A DNA stretch of 64,000 bases from Hermodice carunculata (GCA_964020975.1 OZ026624.1:64160208-64224207), one strand, 5' to 3'. Shown: positions 34,091 to 47,180, counted from the stretch's first letter. A program made the numbers and translations. Notes: a model not told the origin generated them from the sequence alone.

Positions 34091-35333
34091 TTACAGTTGG
34101 TTAAATTGAACAGGAATTATTGTAGAATTGCTCAACCAAGCAGTGACCAACAGTGGATATGGCGTGTCTGAAGGGCAGGGACCTAGCAAATGAATAAACA
34201 AGCAGAACATGTTGTGTAGGGTAGACAGTTAGCCACACTGCATTAAGAGAAATTACAGAACTGCAGCTGTGCACCCAGGCATCCAAGCTTCTCGTGGGAG
34301 AAAGGAAACAATACTACAGACCGGCAGAAAATTGGTTGTTCAGGAGGCAAGCGTTGCAATTTAAGACTAATTTATAATGGTTATAGCTTGGTTGCCAAAG
34401 ACCTTTACATGTGACAGGACTGGTTGGGGGGGGGGATGCCAGCAGAGCGGCAGTACACGTTTGTGTATACGTGTACATGTATAGGATTGCTTGATGTAGT
34501 GATATAATTGCCAGGTAGTAACACTGTGTCTAATTGGCACATGCTTGATGTTTGCTCCAAAAGACAGCACGAACAAGAGAAAGAAGCAGGATCACGGTCC
34601 TGATGTCAAGTGTGTTATTGTGAAAGTCCTGTCGTAAAAGGTTTCTTGACAGAGATTATTTTTGAGGATGATCCTGTCAAGAAAACACTTGCAGTAATTG
34701 TCAGCATGTACGTGTATGGCTTGGGTTTGCCCAGAAGCCAGCATGCAGAGTGGAATAGGGAATTGGACAGTTATCTCTATATAAAGCAGATGATGGGATT
34801 CACAGGATAGGCCACATGTAGACTTTTGTCATGTTTGGATGAATATGATTCTATCCTGTGCTAAGTAAAAGCTGGGAAAGTATACTTTTTAACCAAGGAC
34901 TATCACCATTTTCAAAAGTATACACAGAGTGCTCTTCCTTGTAACCCTCTCCTTCCCCCAACAGAGTACTCTAAAAATGTTGATTTTTGGCTAAATATTG
35001 AGCAACATGTCCAGAATTAGCTAAAAGTGTACATTGATCTTCACCACCACCACCCCCACCTCCCCACCCCCATGTACTCCATGTACTAGTGTAAAAATGT
35101 TGATAAAAATGGCTGACCCCTAAGGCAGTACCATGTTATAGTGAGATCTGAACACTTTCAGTACAACACACTGTACACTTTCCTATGCTGAAGCATTGCT
35201 GTTGTTTTAATCAGCATGATTAGTATTATTGATACCGGTACTGATTCATGTTGATGAATATAAAGCATGTGAAGTTTAATTCATAATGCCAGTTCTGATA
35301 AAACTCGATATGGTCTGAATCACATTGTTTGTA
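34091..35333. other. No supported feature
   Basis: Unique-looking DNA with short simple tracts (G-run at 34426-34435, CCACCACCACCCCCACC near 35043). No splice-flanked frame was noticed. Confidence 0.35.
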
Positions 35334-35569
35334 TTAACACTTTCCCCCTTGAATTAAGACTGAGTCAACAGCTTTCCTTGGCATGGGTTGGTAAGTGCCC
35401 AATCCATGCCAAGGAAAGCTGTTGACCTGGTGCATGTGATCTTAATAAGTCTCATGTACACTTCTCAGTCAAATTGTTTTTCATAACTGTTGAAATTAGT
35501 TGAAAACACTGAAGCAGACGACATTTGACCACCAGCCGGTTTTGGCCGGTTTGAGGGGGAAAGGTTTAA
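35334..35569. mobile_element. TTAA-bounded piggyBac-like MITE (subfamily 2) with perfect internal hairpin
   Basis: TTAA lies at 35334-35337 and 35566-35569. The ends read inward are TTAACACTTTCCCCCTTGAA and TTAAACCTTTCCCCCTCAAA. Arms 35364-35386 and 35404-35426 are exact complements (starting GTCAACAGCTTTCCTTGG) with a 17-nt loop. The right half matches 10054-10298 (GTTGAAATTAGTTGAAAACA, TTTGACCACCAGC). No coding capacity. Confidence 0.75.
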
Positions 35570-35642
35570 TCTGACCTTTGATTGAGGTACATGTAGCAGC
35601 ATTGCTACAGCTTGCGAGACCCGAGGAGTGGTCCAGGTCAAT

Positions 35643-35765
35643 GGCTTTACTAGGTAAACTGTAGGCTGGCTTTACTAGGTGTACTGTAGGCTGGCTTTAC
35701 TAGGTGTACTGTAGGCTGGCTTTACTAGGTGTACTGTAGGCTGGCTTTACTAGGTGTACTGTAGG
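35643..35765. repeat. 25-bp tandem repeat, five near-identical copies
   Basis: GGCTTTACTAGGTGTACTGT followed by AGGCT is repeated without change in the last four copies; the first has TAAACT in place of TGTACT. Such uniformity implies recent expansion. Confidence 0.9.
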
Positions 35766-37973
35766 CACATGGCACCCAAGGTGTGCCAAAGCAAGCTGTT
35801 GACTCAGTCAAAACTTGACAGCGAAAGATAAAGAACATTGAGTATTACAGCTAAACATAGTCATCAAATGTATTAACAGAAATGTAGCTATATAGCAGGT
35901 CATTTTTATGCTTGCCCAGGAAGTTGAAAGAGGGTAAGCCTATACATTGATTCCTGCATTCTGATTTTGGCCAGCCTGGTCTGGAGAATCTACAGCAGCA
36001 AGCAGTTCAACAATGCAACAGATCTGCCGAGGGCAAAGTGAGTGATATTTCAGCGAAATAACGGTGAAATAAAACCACTTTCTTGTGAAAGGAAAAATGT
36101 TTGTATGGGAAGAAAAGTTGCACAGAATGCAAAAAAAAAAAAAGAAAAAAGGTTCCCTTTGCACTGTGAATTTTAAAATGTGGCATATTTTCCCAGGGCA
36201 TGCTAAACTTAGAGGCAAACAGTGTGACTTCTGTGTACCAAGGGGAAACATTCTAGAAGTCCTGCAGTATAGGAGATGTGTGATAGCATTGTATAGCAAG
36301 CAAGGGTCATTGCCATTATCAGTGGAAGGTTGTGTGATTCGTTCAAAGTAGCATTAGACATTTAGTTCCTAAATTTTTTATACCAAGCATTTATCAAAGT
36401 TCTACATATATATGCTATATGTGAATAATTTATACAGTGTGCTGATGCTTGAGCCTCTCCATGCTGCACAATTGTTAGTCTGTGTGAAAAGTGAAAATCT
36501 GTGTTTAAAATAGAAGGTTCTGAACATTGCTGGCACAAAATAACAATTATACTGTATAAAGAAGATGTGATGACGTGAAACTAGCTGATGGAGCCCTGGA
36601 TTCTCGTCTAATGATGGGCTAGACAAGACCTGCGTGCATGCACATGTATAAATAACAGTAACCAAGAATGGAGAACAGGTGACATCTAGCTGACAAACAG
36701 AAAGGACATTGATTTTGTTTGAAAAAAAAAAAATAAGTAAGAAGTAGGTTAAGAGCCTGTCATTCACTTCCAAGAAAACACAGTTTATTTATATAATATA
36801 TATATGAAGTGGTTGCATACATGAAAGCACTTTGTTCTTCTCACCCAAAGTTGCATGATAATTGACCAACAAAATGGTGATTGGTGGCATTGCTATCTTG
36901 TGGATTCATATGGTTGAAGGCACATTCTGCTTAGAATCAGGTACCAGGCATTAAGGTATAAAGTTACACCAAAATGTCAATGATTTTATACAGGAAAATA
37001 TCTGAGATGATATTTGATCAATAATCTGTGTGCACCACTGCAATATAATGTCAGCGGAACCTTGAGGGTGTCTGTACTGTAGAAGTGTGATTGGATAAGC
37101 CAGTAGAAGAGAGGACCATTACATCCATGATTTCAGTTTGCTGGTGCAGGGCAGGGCTTCAAGGTAGAGCAGAGTAGACAATGTGTGCAAGTACCAAAGG
37201 TTTATTTAAGAGACAGACAGATAACTACATGAGTGCGCAGTTTGACCTGAAGGTTGCCGATCGTGCATGATGGACAGAGGGTCAGTGACTCAGGGCAACT
37301 TTTGTGTGGATCAGGTAAAAACTGACTCCAGTCCCGTTTGACCTGTCAGAAAAAAAGGTGTAGATATGTCGTCCCTCACACTGATTCAGGCAGTCTGTTT
37401 GTCAATGGATGTGAAGAGAAAAAAAGTGTCCTTGCAAGAGAGGTTATTGAACGTTAAGTGAAACCTTTGAAGCGACCACATTGGAGCTGTACAAGCTGGA
37501 CAGGATAATTGTCTGGCAAGATGGTCTATTTCTTAAACCTGGAGGGACCTACAGTGCTACCCCCTCTTATGAGGCTCCCATAATGTGAGGCTACCCTCTC
37601 TGCACGGGCCCCTTTGCCGTGCAGCATGATATTTCAGTCTAATTCCTCAGCAGCGGCCACCTCTATTATAAGGTCACTTGGGGTGACCTTGTTAGAGGAC
37701 CACTGTAATGCCAATGTATTGGCATGCGGCTTTTACCTGTTCAAGGTGATGACAAGCATCTGATCTTGTAAATGTCATCTGCTTGTGTTGGCCGTTAAGA
37801 GTAATACGCTATCAGTGAACAGCTTTTCCTGGTGCACTTATGGTGCATTTGCACTCTCAGTGCACCACACACAAGTGTTAAATCTATCAGCCAATTATGA
37901 CAAAGTTGATGTGCTGTGATTTGACATAATGACACTAGATTCACCCAGTTTTCAATGCATTATAAAGCATTTT
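35766..37973. other. No supported gene; decayed repeat traces
   Basis: A reversed trace of the TTAA-MITE hairpin (CAAGCTGTTGACTCAGTC) is at 35793. At 37552-37710 a palindromic segment (CTACAGTGCTACCCCCTCTT...GTTAGAGGACCACTGTA) resembles the TA-MITE layout in strongly altered form. GTGAACAGCTTTTCCTGGTG (37815) again echoes the TTAA-MITE hairpin. Frames at 35940-36773 on the minus strand are T-rich chance frames. Confidence 0.35.
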
Positions 37974-38106
37974 TCTTCAAGCCAGAGTATGGCTGGATTG
38001 TCTTCAAGCCAGAGTATGGCTGGAGCTGATTGTCTTCAAGCCAGAGTGTGGCTGGAGCTGATTTTCTTCAAGCCAGTGTATGTTTGCAGCTGATTGTCTT
38101 TAAGGT
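37974..38106. repeat. 32-bp tandem repeat, four copies
   Basis: CTTCAAGCCAGAGTATGGCT followed by GGAGCTGATTGT recurs four times; the first copy is shortened to 27 bp and the last is diverged. Confidence 0.8.
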
Positions 38107-41100
38107 GCCGGTTCTTGCCTGAGACCTTCAAATCAGTGAAATTGAGCTTTTGTTACTTTTGGGATGATGAAGTGCTGACCTTTATTCATGCCAAATAATT
38201 TCCCTGTTACATGTTTACTTTCATGTGAAACTTTAAGATGAAAAAGGTGTGCCTCTGTCAGTACAAGCTTTATGGAGTCAGTCAGTTAATTGGTTGTTAG
38301 ATGTGGTCACCAATGGTGATGTTTAGATAACGATTCACAGTCAAAGCCTCACTGGATGTGTTTTTACAGGAGAGCAGATTATTTCGCATATGACTGATTA
38401 AAACCACTATATTGTTTGTAAGTGTGCAGGTCAAAGTTATGATAGAGTTTAAGGACTAGTATTTTAGTCATCCTTCTTAATGGTCTGAGCAGATATCCTT
38501 TGTGAGCAATTAAAGTTATCAAATATCCTTGGTTATCTTTGGCAGTGAATATCTCAGAAACAAATTTTTACAAGACTTGGCAGTTTGAAAAAGCGTCACT
38601 CAAAACCGGATTGATGAATCTTTGTGAAATTAACGGCTATGTAAAGGAAAGAGTGTATCTAAGGTAACCTTTTTTTGGTTGGCAATATTCCAATTTTAAA
38701 TGCTACTTACTCTTTGACCTCCAAAATGGAAAAAGTTATTAATGTTAATTGCACACCTTTAAAAATTAAGGGTCATATACCAAAATGACTTGATATGAAA
38801 AAATGAATATCGATCATTTTTTGTACTTATATGAAACAGTAAATGCTAACATGATAATGGGTCAACATACAAGCTGATTCTTCAGGAAAAGTCCCTAAAA
38901 TTACATAATAATTGTACTATTTTCCAACTAAAGTGCAGTAAACTGTATAAAATATGTCTGATGTTACATTCTTGGAGCATCCTAATGCCTGTTTGTAACA
39001 TATTATTGCCAGTTTGCAGCTTATTATGGGAACTTTTGTGACCTGCATACTCTTATAAAAATGAAACTTGCTCATTGCCATGGTAATGAGGAAGGGTTGA
39101 TTTTTTTAATTTTTTTTAAGTTCTGGGACAATTTGAACAAAACCGGGAAAGGGGGGGGGGGGGGGACAAGGTCTCAATTCCAGGAGGGTTGGCAGCCCTG
39201 TGAGGGCATAGATTAAAATCCTCTTTAAATTAGTGTCATCTGGGCCTGAAGGTCCCAGGACTTGTTAGTCAAAAAACTAGGGTATATCTTATGACCCAAT
39301 TTAGTCTGTAAAATTCAGAGTACTGAGGCACATGTATAAAGAGATAAACTGTGCCTAGAGCTGATGCAGTTACAACTTCTTGTACTCATGGACTTACGTA
39401 GGTTACAGTTGGTAGAGGTGCTAATGTGTCCATGAGGCATAATTAAGTCCGTCAAATGATCAATAAGTTTTAAAAGCCTAAGATGAAAGTAAATGACAGG
39501 TGACAATGCATGCAGAGAAGTTCAAAGATTACCCTGGTCCCTTGTGTTGGAGCTAGCATAACCTGGATCCCCGTGTCAGTTGCCACCTGTCATAAGCAGA
39601 AGGAGGGCAGTGAAGACAGGCGTAGTACAGCATCCACATCACTGGAACCACACAATGTATGCACGCTGCAAGGCAGCAGGTTGCCAACCTTCATGAACTG
39701 ATTCACTCAAGTAACAACAGTGCTGTGCTTTCATTTACAAGCTGGGATTTTTTTTCATGACAGACCTTATTATTCTGTGTATTGATTAACATGCTGCACA
39801 TTCCCATTTTATCCCATGCATCGGTACAGTGAGCAATGGCAAGGTTTCACTCTGCCCTGTCACAGGAACAGTCTCAGCAGCTCATCTGGGAAATAATTTC
39901 TTCCATTGTCCTTGGCTCATTAGTCCAGCAGTACAAGAGATTGAAAGGAGGGGGTACTGCAAGCTGGATATCAAGCATAGTTATCTTGTGGCTAGATATT
40001 ACAATCCTGTGTGGGCTGGGATAGTTGTGGGTATATATTGTCAGAAAGGAAATTTTGTTGATTCTGAACAGGTGCGTATCATGGAGAGGTAATTTTGGTT
40101 GAAGTAAGAAAGATATAACAGGGATCAATAGTATCCTTTTACAGGATACAGACTCGGTCCCACGCCCAACTGTGATATCACATGATGGCGTTACTTGATG
40201 AACTATCTGGCCGTTCTCAATTCCACCATTACATCCAACTAGTCCAATGTATCTCTTTGAGCAAATAGAGTTTAACTCATTCGATACCAGTGTCAGCTTT
40301 ATCTCTGTATTTACCTCAAATTAACATGATGATTGCACGTTCACAGTTTTCATCAAGCTGTCATTCAAGTCCAACAGGTCTGAAGACAGTGGCTTTTGCA
40401 GTGCCTGGAAACATGCTGCAGCTGCCATAGACATGGGTATAGCAGGACTTACCAGGCAGTGCAAAAACCACTAACCAAGGCAGCCAGCAAGAAGTGCTGG
40501 TAGTTGAGTTTTTTATTTTATTTATTTTTTGTTTTTAGTTAAGACAAGGGTTAAGACTGTGTGTTCGGCTGGCATCAGCAGGGCTTCTCATGATGGTCTA
40601 TGGATCTTGCTATTATGTTATTCCACTCACTTGAAACACACATTGGACACCATTCCCAGAGTGACCATTAATTTGTTACCGGAGTGACCACAGCTGGTGC
40701 CACATAGTGGCGAGAGACGAACAGAGACACAGAAAGCAGAAGCTCTTGACCCAATAGACAAAGCAGATACCTCCATAGCATGACCAACTGTACTTGCACT
40801 TAAAATGTTAATTGGAAGACTGATGAAGGGAGCCAAATTACTTCATTTAGCGGGCTCATTTGGATTCACTAAGGCATTTTACGCTAAGTACTCGAATTGA
40901 CCAATTTGAGATGGACCAATTGAGAAGTTTTTATCTGATATCCTGAGGGAAAATTGGCTTTGGAGAAAGTGATGAAAATGGAGCAAAGGGTTTTATTGCT
41001 CTCGTGGTTCTAAAGGATTTATTGCTTCATACAAAGAAAGTAAAATTTGGGTTTTGACTGCATGCTGTTTGACATAATATTTGAGATTGTATGATACCAT

Positions 41101-41271
41101 GTGTTTTCAAACTGCACATAAACACCTGTGAATGACTGTGTAGAATTGGTCTATGTGAGCAAAGGATTATGCACCATAGTTGCAGGCACATGTTATGGGC
41201 AGAGAGTAAGTTGTGAATTACGGTGGTCTTCAGTCACATCTGGGGTCAGTTTTTGCCTTGAACAGCTGTTG
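38107..41271. other. No supported feature over 3.1 kb
   Basis: AT-rich unique DNA. The notable tract is a 15-nt G-run at 39151-39165 after a T-rich stretch. Frames of 60-90 codons around 39500-40130 overlap each other on both strands, without motif or splice context, and look like chance. Confidence 0.35.
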
Positions 41272-41456
41272 TGATGAACAGTTAGCATGATGAACAGCTA
41301 GCAAGATGAACAGCTCGCATGATGAACAACTGGCTTGATGAAACCTCGCATGATGAACAACTCACATGATAAACAGCTAGCATGATAAACAGTCCATATG
41401 ATAAACAGCTAGCATGATGAACAGCCCACATGGTGAACAGCTGGCATGATAAAAGG
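41272..41456. repeat. 16-bp tandem repeat, about twelve copies
   Basis: The unit GATGAACAGCTAGCAT recurs with one to four changes per copy and keeps its period with one 1-bp loss near 41350. The minus-strand frame over it (SCQLFTMWAVHHASCL...) is a repeat artefact. Confidence 0.8.
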
Positions 41457-42752
41457 CTGAGGAGAATTGGCAAAGTTCTAGTCTTCAGACAAACAGATGT
41501 ATGGTTTCTGAAAGTAAAGCAGCCCACATTTTCCCAATTTCCTGATCCAAACTACAGGTAAAGTGATCCTCATAGATCATTTCTACAAATCATCAGCATT
41601 AAAATTAAACATATTAATGTGATAGGTATATCTTACCTTATTTCTGTTCTCTGTAGTTTCAGCCGCTATTTAGTAAATGAGAATTGATTCCTTGAAACAG
41701 TCTACGTAAATGAGTGTCTACACTCCCATACCCCATAAATCAGCCAGGAATATGTTGGCTGTCTATTCTTGTATATTTGCCTCAAATCTAGGGCTTTATG
41801 TTATGAAGTGTGAAAAGGATGAAGCAGATCATTCTTTTATACGGCTGAGGAAAATTACACAGGCACAGTCCCAGCAGCCATAAATCAGCTCCTCCAAAAG
41901 AAAAAAACGTCGTCATCTTCAATCAGTGTGGAACTGACGAGGCTGAAAGGCTTCTCTGGCATGATGTATGGGGCAGCACATGTTTGTATTTGCTTGAATT
42001 ATTGAATGTAAAGGTGGTGACAAAAGTTTAGCTTCGCCATTTTTCTTTCTTACAAGTGCTGTTAGCTTTGGGTATAACCTTTCCAAAAAACCCCAGAAAA
42101 TCTTGACTTGATTTTACTAAGTGAATGTTTTTCTTCCAGCAGAGAAGTGGGATAAGTGAAAGACACATAAATCAGGCTGGCCTGATGGGTGAGAACATAC
42201 GGCCACTTTCACCAGAGTTGCAATTGATATTTTGTGGGATGGCTAGGGCCAAAAGGTATAAAAGTAGGCAATTGGATTTGAGCACTTCCCTTGTCCAATG
42301 ATTTACTGATTTCTGAGACATTGGATAGGACGTTGTCCTGATTCATACATACATCCAAGGAACATATCAAAGCTTTTATTGGTAAAAATTGAAAACAAAT
42401 GATAATGTTTCATTGGCGACAACAAAATGACATGGTATCACGATATTGTATCCATAGTGACTTCTTCGTAACAATAGTGGAATATTTGTACAGATGAAAT
42501 TACATGCATTAACTGGCACTAAAAGCATCGATTATGTCATAATTCATCTGCCGTGTGTCACATGCCATTTTTTTCCCAACCAATGACTCACTGGGTACAT
42601 AATGCAAAATTGAAAAGTCAATGCATCATTGAAGTGTGTATAAAATGGATGCTGAGAGCATGCTGACATAACAGCTTCATCAAAGCACCAATCCTCTTAC
42701 AAACCATGGGTAGCTACTGGCAACCAGTAGTTTATCAAGTTAGGTCATCCTT
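41457..42752. other. No supported feature
   Basis: Unique AT-rich DNA with no long frame, repeat or transposon end seen. Confidence 0.35.
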
Positions 42753-43380
42753 TTAGCTCATCTGACTCGTCAGTGAGCCAAGCTTGTGATATCAGTGGCT
42801 GGTTATCTGTCCATCCATTCATCCATTGTCCATGGTCCATTGTCTGTCATCTGTCCACAGTTATTACATTTTCAAATTCTCTCCAAAACTGTCCACCAGA
42901 TTCACTTCAAACTTGGTGGAAATGTACCTTGTGGGTCCCTACAAAATTTGCTGAAATGGGCACATTCTAGAGTTTAGTCCTTTTTTTTTTTTTTTAATTT
43001 TTTTTTTATTTTTGGGGCACAAATCTTTTAAAAAAACTTCTCAAAAACTGCTGACCAATTCCTTTGAAATTACACAGGAACACTGCTAGGGACTTCTAGA
43101 CTCTTATTTGGGGACTACTCTGTATAGGCTTGCTGTGTGTCCTCCTGTCCATCCTTCCAACAAAGCTTGTCAGGGCTGTATTTTTTATACCGTAACACCT
43201 ACACCTTCCAAATGTAGTGTGTAGACACTTCACCGGGTAAGGATGTGTCATGCACCAAAATTGGGTCACTTTGACCTTCACCTTGACCTTTGATCCTCCA
43301 TATAAAGATTTAGTGTTTCCAGGCTATATTTTGTATTGTGACCTTTGACCTTGAACTTGACCCCCTTAAAGTTTTGGCTT
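42753..43380. mobile_element. Pearl-like element, one core unit plus GACCTTGACC part
   Basis: The head TTTTAGCTCATCTGACTCGT...GTGAGCC is a decayed version of the hairpin at 57117. Next come CATCCATTCATCCATTGTCC tetramers, then the core (CAGATTCACTTCAAACTTGG at 42898, CTTTGAAATTACACAGGAAC at 43063). From 43130 it changes into sequence of the 1-540 type (GCACCAAAATTGGGTCACTT, CCTTGACCTTTGATCC). Confidence 0.55.
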
Positions 43381-45199
43381 TTTCTTTTTTTCCCTGCTCT
43401 CATGCACAAGGCTGTGTGTCCACTTTTGCATCCATGCTGAGACATCAAATACGAACAGTCTTGGGCAAAACAGATACAAGATGCAAAGAGGGCTTTGCTT
43501 ATTGCAGAAATGGTGAAAATGAGGAGTTAAAAACCACTCTTGGACTGATCATTGTATGATAGATATGGGCTTCAATAGCAGTTTTATGGTTCAGATATCA
43601 TTTATGTGTAATTTTTGTTTGCCATTTCCACGATATTCACGAGATTTTTTCTATGTGGCATGAATGTGTCTAGACAGTTGACCTGACTTCAGAACATGGA
43701 CCACGACAACATGGTTCAAAATCAAATCGCTCACTCTGCACCGTCAAGCAATAGCTGGAAAAGTATCTCCACCGTTTTGATTCAAGGCCTCTGCTTAATT
43801 AGTTCATGACAGGTGCTGCGCAGTGGCAATAGAAACTGTTTTGTTCAGGACAGACACATATATGTAAATGGAATGTTGAATCCCAGACAGACAGCCAGAA
43901 TGTGGGTTTTGAGAGTTTGTGCACCTTGGTGTAGCCTATGTTCAAGTGTGGTGATGGGAGGTCGTGTGGCGTCGATAGTATGGTACCAATTCTACAACAT
44001 GTTAATGTATCGTTGTATTTTATAAGCCTGCACCAAAATTTAGTCAGATTCGTGCATTTAGTAGTATATAATTAGACCTGATTTCACCTTTGCCGTGATG
44101 TGTGTAGATGGACATTACCTTTTGAGCTTTCAATTTCACCCCAGCAGACACACATTTACTTCATTCATATTTGCCAGATTTTGCTCATGCATTTATATTT
44201 CATTGTAATAAGACACGATGTCACAGTTAATCCATTAGTTGAAACCATAAGACCAGCCAAAACTGCAACTTGGCAGGACAGAAACTGTGCACACTTGTTT
44301 TTATTTACCGTAAGTTTCAATGTGTCATGGTATCACCATCTGGCAGGTAAAATACGAAACTGCCACTCACGATGGAAACCTCGAATTTCGTTGACCATGT
44401 GATTTTGACGTTTTACAGGAACGATGGAAGGGAAAGTTGCTGATAAGCCATGATTTGGAGAGCACATTTGTCTCTGGTCAAGCAGTGTCTGTAGCTGACA
44501 GATGCTGTCACCGTTAGTCAAAAGAGAAACTGTCCTTGATTTTTATCCCCAAGTTAAACAAAGCCAATCGAAGTGCTACAATAGGATTTAATCTGAAGGC
44601 AAGTTCACAAGTAAAGCATTATGAGGATTTTGTTCCAATGTTTTGGCAAGTGCTTTGCTTAGTAAATTAATTTTGCATTTCGGAACTGTTTCCCTTGCAT
44701 TACTATTGCCTGTCATGGACATGGTAAACAAACGGAATGCCACGATGTTGAATGATGGCAAGCCAACGTGCCCAAGGCTACATGACCAAGGCTTGGAATG
44801 ACCCTTCTGTTGATGACTTTTGATGAGCATTGGCATGGACTTCTGTATACACACTCAATGCCAGGAGGTCAGATAGAGGATCGCTGACTGTGGCGCAGTT
44901 CATTTCTGATTTGTTTCATTTAATATCAGTATGATTGCCTGGAGCTTAAGAAAGTGGATAATTTCCTTGAATATGTCAAAAAAAAGTTAATTTTCAATTA
45001 TTGTAGCTAGTATGGGCAAAAAGACATTGACAGTTTCTGGTCTTAGGTCAAGGGGAATAGGGTATAAATCACAAGAAAAGTTTATCTTGGGCAACCCCTG
45101 CTCAATTTTTGTGCCCTCATTGGTGGGGGGGGAGGGAGAGAGATATATAGTTTTGCCTTTGTTTTAGGTTTTGACTTAGTGCCCCCCCCCCCGGGTCAG
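43381..45199. other. No supported gene
   Basis: Mostly unique. The stretch 44330-44520 has even composition (CAGATGCTGTCACCGTTAGTC) and lacks repeats. Frames of 60-100 codons are on both strands without motif. Simple tracts: GAGGGAGAGAGA near 45133 and a C-run at 45182-45192. Confidence 0.3.
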
Positions 45200-45600
45200 G
45201 GCCTTGATTTTACAGATGTATCTGATTGAAAGGTCAACTGACATATTGTTTTATGTTGGTAATGGTAGTTCCGAGGCCCATGGTCACTATTAAACACTAA
45301 CGGGAAAGTACCTTATGGATTTTCTGATGATGTTTTTAATTTTGTCCTCAAGGGACTTTAACAGTCAAACTGACATATCCGCATGTATCTTAGTAATAGT
45401 AGGTCCTGTTACTTTTTCATTTAAAAAGTGATGATTCCATAAGTTAACAAGTGAAGGCTTTGATACGGCAAACAGTGATGATGAACTTATTAAATAATGG
45501 TGACTTTGATATTATTCTGAAGGTCACAGGACCACTTCAGTCAGTGCATCCAAGGTCAGCTGAGCACCGGACTGTCACAGTTCTGTTGTTCTTCCATATC
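45200..45600. mobile_element. Decayed right end of a pearl-like element
   Basis: The end AAGGTCAGCTGAGCACCGGACTGTCACAGTTCTGTTGTTCTTCC aligns with the tail of the large element at 59219-59267, where AGATCAGCTGAGGCTCGGGC precedes TCTTGTTTTCTTCC. GAAGGTCACAGGACCACTTC at 45520 and GGTCACTATTAAACACTAAC at 45283 are further core traces. Confidence 0.45.
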
Positions 45601-45839
45601 AGCACATGGCGAACAGTTAGTTCCAAGTGTTAAAGCAGAATTATGAGAAATAGAGCAGGAGGGGTAGCTTGCCACAGCAGGCAAACTTGTACCATGTTAA
45701 ACGAAAAGATCTGGTGTCAATAATCAATTAAGAGACATGGCAGGGTCAGTGATAACCTGTTCAGCAATCATTCTGATTTTGGAAAGATGACTATGCACAG
45801 TTATAGGACAGGGTGGATTGACTTTAACCAGTTACCTTA

Positions 45840-47180
45840 TAAAGCTGACTTACTTAGAGTCTTACAGACATTCAGTGTAATATGCTCCTGGTATGCCACA
45901 GATGACTGACCAGTTAATATAGCAGAACTCATGATCCAGTTACCTGATAGAACAGAGTTGATGGTGATCTGTTACTTGATAGAGCAAAGCTGTCAGACCA
46001 TTTATATAATATAACAGAACTGACTGTGACCAAACACTTGCTACTGCAGAGCTGACCTTATGCTTGATACAGCAGAACTTGACTGACCAGTTACATGATC
46101 ACATGAGGCTCTGATCACTTACATGATGGAGCACAGCTGTCTGTGAAGTTGCATGATACAGCAGAGCTGTCTGTGAAGTAACATGATACAGCAGAGCTGT
46201 CAGTGAAGTAACATGATACAGCAGAGCTGTCTGTGAAGTTGCATGATACAACAGAGCTGTCTGTGAAGTTGCATGATACAGCAGAGCTGTCAGTGAAGTT
46301 ACATGATACAGCAGAGCTGTCTGTGAAGTTGCATGATACAGCAGAGCTGTCAGTGAAGTTACATGATACAGCAGAGCTGTCTGTGAAGTTGCATGATACA
46401 GCAGAGCTGTCAGTGAAGTAACATGATACAGCAGAGCTGACTGTGAAGTTACATGATACAGCAGAGCTGTCAGTGAAGTTGCATGATACAGCAGAGCTGT
46501 CTGTGAAGTTGCATGATACAGCAGAGCTGTCAGTGAAGTTACATGATACAGCAGAGCTGTCTGTGAAGTTGCATGATACAACAGAGCTGTCTGTGAAGTT
46601 GCATGATACAGCAGAGCTGTCAGTGAAGTTACATGATACAGCAGAGCTGTCTGTGAAGTTGCATGATACAGCAGAGCTGTCAGTGAAGTTACATGATACA
46701 GCAGAGCTGTCTGTGAAGTTGCATGATACAGCAGAGCTGTCAGTGAAGTAACATGATACAGCAGAGCTGACTGTGAAGTTACATGATACAGCAGAGCTGT
46801 CTGTGAAGTTGCATGATACAGCAGAGCTGTCTGTGAAGTTGCATGATACAGCAGAGCTGTCAGTGAAGTTACATGATACAGCAGAGCTGTCTGTGAAGTT
46901 GCATGATACAGCAGAGCTGTCAGTGAAGTTACATGATACAGCAGAGCTGTCTGTGAAGTTACATAATACAACAGAGCTGTCAGTGAAGTTACATGGTACA
47001 GCAGGGCTGACTGATCACTTACATGATACTGCTGATCTGATGATGACTAGATACTTCAGATGAGAAAGTTAATTTTACTTGACCATTTATGGAATATGAA
47101 TGAGTGATGATGACCAGTCACCTAATGCAAGAGTTGACTTTTGCTGGTTGTCCTCACACCAAAATTCCTTAGGCCAGTTA
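45840..47180. repeat. 30-bp satellite with 330-bp higher-order repeat
   Basis: The core array, 46141-46990, holds about 28 units of GTGAAGTTGCATGATACAGC followed by AGAGCTGTCT. Units alternate in two types (CTG..GCATG and CAG..ACATG). A block of eleven units (46231-46560) is repeated at 46561-46890 with about one difference, so a 330-bp higher-order unit was duplicated recently. Flanks on both sides (45840-46130, 47000-47180) hold increasingly diverged units, as expected for an array that grows in its middle. As 30 is a multiple of three, frames stay open on both strands (KLHDTAELSV and ALLYHVTSQT repeats). I regard these as non-coding. Confidence 0.9.

Noticed and set aside
46099-46971. 290-codon frame with ALLYHVTSQT repeats as a repeat protein
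   Set aside because: It is the minus-strand reading of a 30-bp satellite. Frames are equally open on the plus strand, there is no unique sequence at either end, and no splice or signal-peptide context.
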